From: JAEWSN01 sp038249175
Lineage (GTDB): Bacteria > Bacillota > Clostridia > DSM-8532
DNA: 6,032 nt
Direction: 5' to 3'
NCBI GenBank assembly: GCA_038249175.1
Contig: JBBRWP010000199.1
Location: 1-6,032, forward strand
This document shows, in pieces, positions 1 to 5,793 of the stretch. The notes under the pieces are model-generated. The model was not told where the DNA came from and ran no database searches. It saw only the letters and a list, made by a program, of their open reading frames with translations. The translations under genes were made by a program, and so were the position numbers. Position 1 is the stretch's first letter. The number at the start of each line of letters is the position of its first letter.

Positions 1-3
1 CCT

Positions 4-189
4 AATACCAGACCCGGTGCCAGCACGAATCCTAATTTAAGTCCTAATACCAGACCCGGTGCCAGCACGAATCCTAATATATGTCCAAATACCAGACCCG
101 GTTCCCGCACGAATCCTAATGTAAGTCCCAATACCAGACCCGGTACTGGTACGAATATCAGATTCGGTGCCGGCACGAATACCAGACCC
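4..189 (+). repeat. Two-module tandem repeat, open in the kinase frame
   Basis: The array is built from a 24-bp module A (reading NTRPGAST) and an 18-bp module B (reading NPNLSP), giving a 42-bp composite period. A lies at 4-27, 46-69, 88-111, 130-153 and 154-177, with a truncated copy from 178. B lies at 28-45, 70-87 and 112-129 and is absent between the last A copies, where the period falls to 24 bp. Both lengths are multiples of three, and the frame shared with the downstream kinase has no stop from base 1, while the other two forward frames contain stops. The B-module aliphatic codon varies tta/ata/gta (Leu/Ile/Val), and the B-to-A Pro codon varies synonymously cct/cca/ccc. It may encode a disordered N-terminal extension of the kinase or the tail of an upstream coding region. 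A non-coding repeat array is also possible. The repeat is certain; its coding status is not. Confidence 0.93.
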
Positions 190-198
190 AGAAAATCC

Positions 199-1734
199 AT
201 GGCCAAAAGAATATCCAACATCTATATGCAGCTCTTTTCAAGATGGATGAATGTGCTGTTTTTTGTTTTGCTACTCACTTATATTGGTTTATACGGTTTT
301 CTTTACTATGAACATTTTGACCACATGAAAAGAACAGTACAGAACGTCGAGAATTTTTCAGCTTTTGAAACGGATATGATACCACCAAAACCGCTGTTCC
401 CGGTCAATCATGGTTTTCTGGTGACCGCCGAAGAAGGGAGATTACAAGTTCCGGCATCGTTTAGTTCAGAACCGGGGGGCAGTGTAAAAGATATTTTCCC
501 GATGGGGCACAATTCCATAAAATTTACGAGGGTGGGTTACCATGTGTGGTTTTCTGTGCGTGTAGACACCACCATCCGCGACGGTACACCGGTACAGTTT
601 CATTACGCACAAGATATCACGTTTCCAATTGCGCAGGGGCTTGTTTTATTTATTGGTGTATCTGTTCTTTTTGGCATTGCATCCCTAATTATGGGCTTTC
701 AGGGGCGGTATGCCACACGAAAAGCACTGCGGACCATTGATGATTTTACGCAAAAAATCAGCGCCATATCTTCACAAAACTTGAATTTGCGGATGAATGT
801 GCGTGAATCGACCGATGAACTGGTGGATTTGGCTGTCACCTTTAACAAAATGATGGAGCGCCTGGAAGTATCTTATGAAAAACAAAACCGTTTTGTTTCC
901 GATGCTTCGCATGAACTTAGGACGCCCATTTCTGTGATTCAGGGCTATGCCCGAATGTTGGAACGTTGGGGCAAAAACGATGCGGCCATTTTGGATGAGT
1001 CTATATCGGCCATAAGCAATGAATCGAAAAACATGCAGGACCTTGTTGAAAAACTGCTGTTTATTGCCAGAAACGATAGAGATAAGCTGGTTTTGACAAA
1101 AGAGCCGTTCAATTTTTCTGAAATGATGGCCGAATTGTGCCGGGACACACAGCTCATGGACACAGGTCTGAATATTGTCTGTGAAACTGAGCCCGATATT
1201 TGGTTTGTTGGTGACCGAAACCGCCTGAAACAGACCCTGCGTGTGTTTATCGACAACGCCGTGAAGTTCACAGAACAAGGCGGTATGATTACGCTAAAAT
1301 TAAAATATACAGAGGATAATTCAGAGCATAAAACGGACTATTCAGCGGGGAATGCGATAAAGAGTGCAAGCCAAAAAACGGGCAGCATGGCACAAAAAAC
1401 GGCCTATGGTGCGGAGAATACTGCATTTAACGCAAACAAAAGCTCGGACAATGTGGCTGGCAGTGTTGAAAATCATCGTGAAAATAACAGGTTCACAAAC
1501 GGCATTGAAGCTTCCGTGCAAGACAGTGGCATTGGCATCCCGGAAAAAGACCTGCCGAATATTTTTGACCGTTTTTACCGTGTGGATGAGGCCCGGGAGC
1601 GCAACAGTGGCGGCCACGGCCTGGGCCTTTCCATTGCCCGCATCATCGTTTTGCGCCATGGCGGCAAAATAACCGTCGCCAGCAAAGTTGGTGTTGGCAC
1701 ACGGTTCACCATAAAACTTCCGCTGAAACAATAA
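199..1734 (+). CDS. Membrane sensor histidine kinase with HAMP domain and an insert in the ATPase domain
   Basis: This is a two-component sensor kinase that should autophosphorylate on His and pass the phosphate to a response regulator not seen here. From the ATG at 199 it has 511 residues. TM1 spans about 17-37, an extracytoplasmic sensor region of ~100 residues with no recognised fold follows, and TM2 is about 144-166. HAMP is about 167-222. The H box SDASHELRTP has phosphoacceptor H238. The N box is DNAVKF (N353), the G1 box DSGIGI (D442), the F box IFDRFYR (455-461) and the G2 box GHGLGLS (472-478), so the catalytic core is intact. About 66 residues (370-435) of Asn/Ala/Ser/Lys-rich sequence separate the N and G1 boxes, where relatives have about ten. 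The ATG at 199 has no good Shine-Dalgarno sequence, and the frame is open to base 1 with no ATG, GTG or TTG, so the true start may lie outside the window. The signal sensed is unknown. Confidence 0.93.
   Translation: MAKRISNIYMQLFSRWMNVLFFVLLLTYIGLYGFLYYEHFDHMKRTVQNVENFSAFETDMIPPKPLFPVNHGFLVTAEEGRLQVPASFSSEPGGSVKDIFPMGHNSIKFTRVGYHVWFSVRVDTTIRDGTPVQFHYAQDITFPIAQGLVLFIGVSVLFGIASLIMGFQGRYATRKALRTIDDFTQKISAISSQNLNLRMNVRESTDELVDLAVTFNKMMERLEVSYEKQNRFVSDASHELRTPISVIQGYARMLERWGKNDAAILDESISAISNESKNMQDLVEKLLFIARNDRDKLVLTKEPFNFSEMMAELCRDTQLMDTGLNIVCETEPDIWFVGDRNRLKQTLRVFIDNAVKFTEQGGMITLKLKYTEDNSEHKTDYSAGNAIKSASQKTGSMAQKTAYGAENTAFNANKSSDNVAGSVENHRENNRFTNGIEASVQDSGIGIPEKDLPNIFDRFYRVDEARERNSGGHGLGLSIARIIVLRHGGKITVASKVGVGTRFTIKLPLKQ
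1372..1434 (+). repeat. Degenerate 21-bp (7-residue) repeat inside the kinase ATPase domain
   Basis: Three consecutive 21-bp units encode QKTGSMA, QKTAYGA and ENTAFNA (kinase residues 392-412). A weaker fourth, NKSSDNV, follows, and a KTDYSAG-like segment precedes them at about 378-384. The first two units share the core caaaaaacg. The units form the centre of the hydrophilic insert between the N box and the G1 box. By the known HATPase_c fold this is the turn between two antiparallel strands, a place that can tolerate added sequence. No stop or frameshift interrupts it. Confidence 0.7.
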
Positions 1735-1744
1735 AACCCTGCGG

Positions 1745-1811
1745 TGTGTGACACGGGGACGGTTCTTTTGTCACACCAACTGTGACAAAAGAACCGTCCC
1801 CGTGTCACACA
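1745..1811. repeat. Perfect 31-bp inverted repeat with 5-nt loop, dispersed-palindrome type
   Basis: Arms 1745-1775 and 1781-1811 are exact reverse complements around the loop ccaac. Each arm is also bounded by a smaller inverted repeat, TGTGAC and GTCACA (1747-1752 with 1770-1775, and 1781-1786 with 1804-1809), so the symmetry is nested. It starts 11 bases after the kinase stop. No T-tract follows the right arm, so it is not a standard intrinsic terminator, although the RNA stem would be very stable and could protect or end the kinase mRNA. From memory, palindromes with the core GGGGACGGTTCTTTTGTCAC are scattered through many Firmicute genomes, and I connect them loosely with IS200-like/REP-associated transposases. 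That link is recall, not shown here. No transposase gene or clear target-site duplication is present. Confidence 0.93.
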
Positions 1812-1993
1812 TGGAGATGTTCAGCACTTGCTAACTTCGTTTTTTTATTTTTCGTGAAATCACCTTCCTTTTTAGACAAGAGCTTTGTCCCTATGGTAAG
1901 ATAAGGACGGTATTTCTTGTATCCAGTTGGATGCAATGGGTTATTTGGTGTTCCCTTTTTTATCATCGTTGAACATCAGCGTTTGTGACAGGC

Positions 1994-2022
1994 TTCACCC
2001 ATAAAACTTTCTATCATATATA
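1994..2022 (+). promoter_or_regulatory. Weak candidate sigma-A promoter for the TPR operon
   Basis: TTCACC at 1994-1999 and TATATA at 2017-2022 are separated by 17 bases, the ideal spacing. Each box matches the consensus at only four of six positions. It lies about 110 bases before the TPR start codon in the only long gap upstream of the operon, which is the main reason to mention it. Other AT-rich hexamers nearby (TATCAT at 2012, TACGAT at 2021) could serve instead. Confidence 0.22.
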
Positions 2023-2120
2023 CGATACAACACAGCGGATGGTTCATTGTGCAGTATTACAAGAAAACAACCCGTTGGTGCCGGACAACAAGACCGGCGG
2101 TTCATATTAAGCGAAAACTC

Positions 2121-2125
2121 GGAGG
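2121..2125 (+). promoter_or_regulatory. Ribosome binding site fixing the TPR gene start
   Basis: GGAGG stands 7 bases before the ATG at 2133. It decides the start against an in-frame GTG at 2049, which would add 28 residues but has no Shine-Dalgarno sequence and would place a basic, non-conserved-looking segment ahead of the first membrane helix. Confidence 0.85.
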
Positions 2126-2132
2126 AAAGTAC

Positions 2133-3011
2133 ATGTTTAAAGGTAAAAATAATTCAGACTTGATTATGTATGCCATCATGGCCATTGCCCTCTTTCTGGC
2201 ATTTCAATACACCGGGAGCGCGGGTGGTTTTCTGGTACTTATTTTTATTATCGGCTACCTGTTCTACCGCAGACGCGCCGGCATGTATCATAGAAAAGCA
2301 CGGATGATGTTTTTAGATGGTGACCTGATGGGTGCCATTGAAAAGATGAAGAAAGCCATTTCCGCTGCGGCAGGAGATTCTCTGCTCCACGCATCCTGCG
2401 GGTTTATGTATCTGAAAATGGGCAGGGTGGTGGATGCAGAACGCATGTTAACCATTGCCATGAATGTGGCGAAAACGGCCGATGAAAAGAACCATGCAAA
2501 ATCGACCATGTGCCTGCTGCTTTGGAAAAAAGGGAAATTGGATGAAGCCATCGAAATGCTTGAAGAAGTGAACCAAACTTACAAAACCACCACTACGTAC
2601 GCAACGATGGGGTTTTTTGTTATTGAGCGTGGCATTGTGGATGCCGCACTGGCTTATAACAAAGAAGCCTATGAATACAACAGCAAAAACCCTGTTATTC
2701 TGGACAACTATGGCACGACATTGCGTATGGCCGGTCAGTTGGAAGAAGCAAAAGCTATCTACGAAGCCTTGATGGCATCCCCGCCGACTTTTCCGGATGC
2801 TTATTACAATTACGGAAAACTTTTGGAGCTGTTGGGGGAGGACGGCAAAGCTCTGGATATGTACCGTACGGCTTCGAGCAAGAAGTTCTGGTATACCAGC
2901 ACGGTGACCCGAGAAGAGGTAGACCGGGTAATGGAAGATCTGGAAGAAAAGTTGGGCATTGCACCGCCGGAACCGCTCGCTATTCAAAGCGGTGAGGAAA
3001 CAGAAGCATAG
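2133..3011 (+). CDS. Membrane-anchored tetratricopeptide repeat protein
   Basis: The 292-residue protein begins with two closely spaced hydrophobic segments (about 10-26 and 31-45) that form a membrane hairpin. RRR at 46-48 follows, placing the rest in the cytoplasm by the positive-inside rule. The remainder is a run of about six TPR-like helical pairs, beginning near residues 53, 84, 119, 154, 188 and 222. Typical TPR spacing is visible in GKLDEAIEMLEE (134-145), DNYGTTLRMAGQLEEAKAIYE (from 191) and YYNYGKLLELLGEDGKALDMY (from 224). The acidic C-terminal tail looks flexible. TPR arrays bind protein partners, so this is probably a scaffold or assembly factor at the inner face of the membrane. 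The partner is unknown and I do not recognise a named family. It is the first gene of the probable operon, 57 bases before the PLP enzyme gene. Confidence 0.88.
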   Translation: MFKGKNNSDLIMYAIMAIALFLAFQYTGSAGGFLVLIFIIGYLFYRRRAGMYHRKARMMFLDGDLMGAIEKMKKAISAAAGDSLLHASCGFMYLKMGRVVDAERMLTIAMNVAKTADEKNHAKSTMCLLLWKKGKLDEAIEMLEEVNQTYKTTTTYATMGFFVIERGIVDAALAYNKEAYEYNSKNPVILDNYGTTLRMAGQLEEAKAIYEALMASPPTFPDAYYNYGKLLELLGEDGKALDMYRTASSKKFWYTSTVTREEVDRVMEDLEEKLGIAPPEPLAIQSGEETEA

Positions 3012-3054
3012 TAATTATACACCAAAATCAACAATCCAAAAATTCACAGCATAT

Positions 3055-3068
3055 AGAGGAAAAACCTC
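3055..3068 (+). promoter_or_regulatory. Ribosome binding site inside a small potential hairpin
   Basis: AGAGG at 3055-3059 lies 9 bases before the ATG at 3069 and is the best Shine-Dalgarno match for the PLP enzyme gene. The bases GAGG (3056-3059) can pair with CCTC (3065-3068) across a loop of five A, so the site could be partly masked. Four pairs is a weak stem and may be chance. Confidence 0.45.
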
Positions 3069-4376
3069 ATGACAAACAGCAGCCTGGCAAAAACAGCCTA
3101 CACCCAATTTGGCATCACAGAGAGTCTTGTAGAAACTGCCATTCGCGTGGAAGCGGGGCTTTTAGACATATTCGCAAAAATGAAAGATGTGCGCGCGTTC
3201 AATCAGCTCAAGGTCATCAAAGCCATGCAGTTGCACCGCCTGTCGGATACACACTTTGCCGGAACCACTGGCTATGGCTACAATGACCGCGGTCGGGAAG
3301 TGCTGGAGGAAGTATTCGCAACGGCTTTTGGTGCAGAAGATGCGCTGGTGCGGCAACAGATTACCTGTGGCTCCCATGCGTTGGCCCTTTGTCTTTACGG
3401 CATTTTGCGGCCGGGAGATGAACTGCTCTCCGTAACAGGAAAGCCCTACGATACACTGGATGCTGTCATTGGTATCCATAATGACGATGGTACCGGGTCA
3501 CTCAAAGAATATGGCATCGGTTACAAACAAGTGGATTTGGATGCGCTCGGGTGTGTGGATCTTGAAAAAATACAGGCAGCCATGACGGAAAAAACAAGAA
3601 TGGTTTTTCTGCAGCGGTCGCGTGGTTATGACCATAGGCGGTCTCTGGACATTGCAGCCATAGAGACAGTTGTGGCAGCAGTTCGCGCTGTCAATCCGAA
3701 TGTTGTGATTATGGTTGATAATTGCTATGGCGAGTTTACCGAAACCCGGGAACCCACCGAAGTGGGTGTGGATATCATGGCCGGTTCGCTCATTAAAAAC
3801 CCCGGCGGTGGTCTGGCCCTTTCCGGAGGCTACATTGCAGGACGGAAGAATTTGGTAGATTTGGTGTCTTACCGTATGACCTTGCCGGGCATTGGCCGGG
3901 AGGTTGGTGCCTCGCTAGGGCAAAATCGATCCTTGATGCAGGGCTTTTTTCTGGCCCCGCACACAGTAACCGAAAGCCTTATGGGCGCTGTATTTGCCGC
4001 CGCATTCATGAAAGCTTACGGTTATGGTGTGTGGCCGGAACCGGATGAACCGCGGGGTGATTTGGCACAGGCCATTCACTTGCTGGATCCGAAGGCTGTC
4101 ATCGCCTTTTGCCAAGGGGTGCAAAAAGCCTCAGCGGTGGATGCTTTTGTCAATCCGGAACCCTGGGACATGCCAGGATATGACTGTCCTGTCATTATGG
4201 CAGCCGGTGCCTTTGTACAAGGTTCATCCATTGAACTCAGCGCCGATGCCCCGATGCGGGAACCTTATACGGTGTATATGCAGGGTGGTCTTGTGTATGA
4301 ACATGCGAAACTGGGCGTGTTGCGTGCCTGTGAAGAGATGTTGCGGCAGGGTATTGTGATGAAATCCGTGGTGTAG
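3069..4376 (+). CDS. ynbB: YnbB/methionine gamma-lyase-like PLP-dependent protein (aluminum-resistance family)
   Basis: The 435-residue protein belongs to the fold-type I PLP enzymes of the Met_gamma_lyase (aluminum resistance/YnbB) family and is full length for it. Visible signatures are GTTGYGYNDRGR (65-76), the cofactor phosphate-binding region with TCGSHAL (99-105), IMVDNCYGEF with D217 expected to contact the PLP ring nitrogen, and SLIKNPGGG with K243 as the expected PLP-linking lysine. Family members are annotated as C-S lyases by homology; the true substrate is poorly established, and the aluminum label comes from an old phenotype rather than a reaction. It is soluble, with no signal peptide. 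It lies between the TPR gene and the HlyD-like gene in the same direction. The family assignment is secure and the reaction is not. Confidence 0.92.
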   Translation: MTNSSLAKTAYTQFGITESLVETAIRVEAGLLDIFAKMKDVRAFNQLKVIKAMQLHRLSDTHFAGTTGYGYNDRGREVLEEVFATAFGAEDALVRQQITCGSHALALCLYGILRPGDELLSVTGKPYDTLDAVIGIHNDDGTGSLKEYGIGYKQVDLDALGCVDLEKIQAAMTEKTRMVFLQRSRGYDHRRSLDIAAIETVVAAVRAVNPNVVIMVDNCYGEFTETREPTEVGVDIMAGSLIKNPGGGLALSGGYIAGRKNLVDLVSYRMTLPGIGREVGASLGQNRSLMQGFFLAPHTVTESLMGAVFAAAFMKAYGYGVWPEPDEPRGDLAQAIHLLDPKAVIAFCQGVQKASAVDAFVNPEPWDMPGYDCPVIMAAGAFVQGSSIELSADAPMREPYTVYMQGGLVYEHAKLGVLRACEEMLRQGIVMKSVV

Positions 4377-4430
4377 GTTGGATGAGCACAGAGCAAGGAA
4401 TACGAATGAATACAAAAGATAAAATCAATC

Positions 4431-4435
4431 GGAGG
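4431..4435 (+). promoter_or_regulatory. Ribosome binding site of the HlyD-like gene
   Basis: GGAGG lies 5 bases before the ATG at 4441 and supports that start. It lies inside a short possible ORF at 4382-4459, so its use could be affected if that ORF is translated. Confidence 0.8.
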
Positions 4436-4440
4436 CTTGA

Positions 4441-5763
4441 ATGGCTGCAGCGAGATTGAAACGGAAAAAAGGCGGAAAAAGGGCACGACTTACCGGTTTT
4501 CTCTTTATTCTGCTGATGATTCTTTATATCCCGGCCATGTGGAAGTGGTTTTTTACCAAACCCATGAACACAGGCATTATTCAGGAAGATACCCTGGAAC
4601 TGAAAGTACCGGCAACGGGTGTTTTTATTCGCAATGAAACCGTTTTGTCGGCGGAAGATAACGGCAGCATCCTTCCCATAGCCCAGTATGGTGAACGTGT
4701 TCCAACCGGTGGCACCATTGCCTCGTTTGTTGGAAAAAGCGAAGAGGATATCGTAACACAGTATCAAAATGAAGAAAATGCACTGTTGTTGCGCATCCTG
4801 GACAACGCTAAAACCGCCGGGAATGCCCGATTGGAAACAGTGAACAAGGCCGTGGATGATAAAATTATATCGCTGGCGGCTGCAGCGGGCAAAGGGGAGT
4901 TGCAAAAGGTTTCAGATATTCGTGCCGGTCTGGATTTTCTTTTGGAGGAAAGAGCAAGAAACCTTGTTGCCGCACTAGAACGGAATAAAACTCAGAGTCC
5001 GGAATTGCAAGACCTGCAGAAACTGAAGAACCGTGTGACCAAGTTGTTAACACCGGTTCGCACGGATATCCCGGGCATTGTTTGCTATTCTTTTGATGGT
5101 GAAGAAAGCATGTGGTCGCCGGAAAGCCTTTCAACGTTGACCGTGGGTGCAATAACACTGGATAAAACAACTGAAGAAAAAGACTTGAACTGGTATACAC
5201 CACAAAATATTCCAGTAAAAAAAGGAGACCGTTACGGTAAACTTGTACAAAATGATGTCTGCTGGTTGGCCCTGGCGGTGGATGAAAAAACTTTCAAAGC
5301 ATTATCCATAAAACTGGAAACCGCGAAGCTGGCACAAAAAGAGGCCGTTATTCCCATTGAGATTCACGGTGTTAAGGATCGCTTGCCCTTGATTTTAATT
5401 TCTGTAAACGATTTGAAAGACGAAAATGGAAATGCGCTGGTGATTGGTAAGTTAACGCGGGGTGTAGAACAAACCATGGAATTGCGCAAGACTGAAGTCT
5501 CGGTGGTTTTGCAAAGCCTTAAGGGACTGAAAGTACCGAAAAAAAGTCTTTTTGGCTTAAACACAGTGGATAATACAGCAGACATGATGTTGATGGTAGC
5601 CAACCGGGCCAGCTTGCGGCGTGTGAAGTTGCTTGGAACACAAGATTCCTGGGCTGTCATTGAGAATATACCGCAGGAAGATATGAACCGCCGCGTGAAG
5701 GTTTATGACTTGTACCTGCAGAATCCGGATGGAATTATGGATGGCCAAGTGATACAGGACTGA
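4441..5763 (+). CDS. HlyD-like membrane-anchored adaptor protein
   Basis: The 440-residue protein has a very basic N-terminus (residues 5-16) followed by one membrane helix (about 17-34), so the bulk is probably outside the cell membrane. Residues 52-98 (ELKVPATGVFIRNE onward, ending VPTGGTIASFVG) resemble the first half of a barrel-sandwich/lipoyl-like domain. Residues about 100-200 are a helical, coiled-coil-like stretch. Residues 204-222 (TPVRTDIPGIVCYSFDGEE) look like the returning half of the sandwich, and NIPVKKGDRYGKLV (257-270) begins a beta-rich C-terminal part. This is the HlyD/membrane-fusion-protein arrangement. No ABC or MFS transporter gene accompanies it, so a classical efflux role is not supported here. 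Its place before yggS suggests an envelope or division-related role, which is inference. It follows the PLP gene by 64 bases and precedes yggS by 30. Confidence 0.8.
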   Translation: MAAARLKRKKGGKRARLTGFLFILLMILYIPAMWKWFFTKPMNTGIIQEDTLELKVPATGVFIRNETVLSAEDNGSILPIAQYGERVPTGGTIASFVGKSEEDIVTQYQNEENALLLRILDNAKTAGNARLETVNKAVDDKIISLAAAAGKGELQKVSDIRAGLDFLLEERARNLVAALERNKTQSPELQDLQKLKNRVTKLLTPVRTDIPGIVCYSFDGEESMWSPESLSTLTVGAITLDKTTEEKDLNWYTPQNIPVKKGDRYGKLVQNDVCWLALAVDEKTFKALSIKLETAKLAQKEAVIPIEIHGVKDRLPLILISVNDLKDENGNALVIGKLTRGVEQTMELRKTEVSVVLQSLKGLKVPKKSLFGLNTVDNTADMMLMVANRASLRRVKLLGTQDSWAVIENIPQEDMNRRVKVYDLYLQNPDGIMDGQVIQD

Positions 5764-5793
5764 TCCGCGCTGTTATCAAAGGATGGTGAGTAC

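Larger units (their letters stand above)
1812..2132. other. Intergenic region with no convincing gene
   Basis: About 320 bases separate the palindrome from the TPR gene. I see no ORF with a good ribosome binding site on either strand, and no tRNA or riboswitch that I can recognise. It is AT-rich with T-runs near 1851-1875. Two weak hairpins occur: gacaag/tttgtc at 1875-1889, which includes one G-T pair, and gccgg/ccggc at 2080-2098. Neither is followed by a T-tract. The region probably holds the promoter of the downstream operon. Confidence 0.6.

Noticed and set aside
1..189. CRISPR array
   Set aside because: The repeats are contiguous, spacer-like parts are themselves repeated (module B), and the 42/24-bp periods are codon multiples. 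There are no unique spacers.
772..1278. 168-codon minus-strand ORF opposite the kinase
   Set aside because: It lies antisense to the conserved H-box and N-box region, where open antisense frames arise from codon bias.
1575..1808. Minus-strand ORF across the palindrome and kinase 3' end
   Set aside because: It is a shadow of the kinase reading frame. Its first residues come from the palindrome, and it has no recognisable domain.
1745..1840. The palindrome as a Rho-independent terminator
   Set aside because: No T-tract follows the right arm; the next bases are tggagatgttc. The stem is far longer than usual terminators and has repeat-element features.
1875..1889. Hairpin gacaag/tttgtc as a terminator
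   Set aside because: It is a six-pair stem with a G-T pair and a 3-base loop, with no T-tract after it on either strand.
2049..2132. GTG start at 2049 extending the TPR protein by 28 residues
   Set aside because: It has no Shine-Dalgarno sequence, while the ATG at 2133 has GGAGG at 7-base spacing directly before a typical membrane hairpin start.
4465..4471. A6G slippery site near the start of the HlyD-like gene
   Set aside because: The heptamer is not phased as X XXY YYZ in the gene frame, and no useful alternative-frame product results.
4237..4905. 222-codon minus-strand ORF across the ynbB/HlyD-like junction
   Set aside because: It overlaps two well-supported + strand genes, is Cys/His/Phe-rich in the manner of antisense translations, and matches no family I know.
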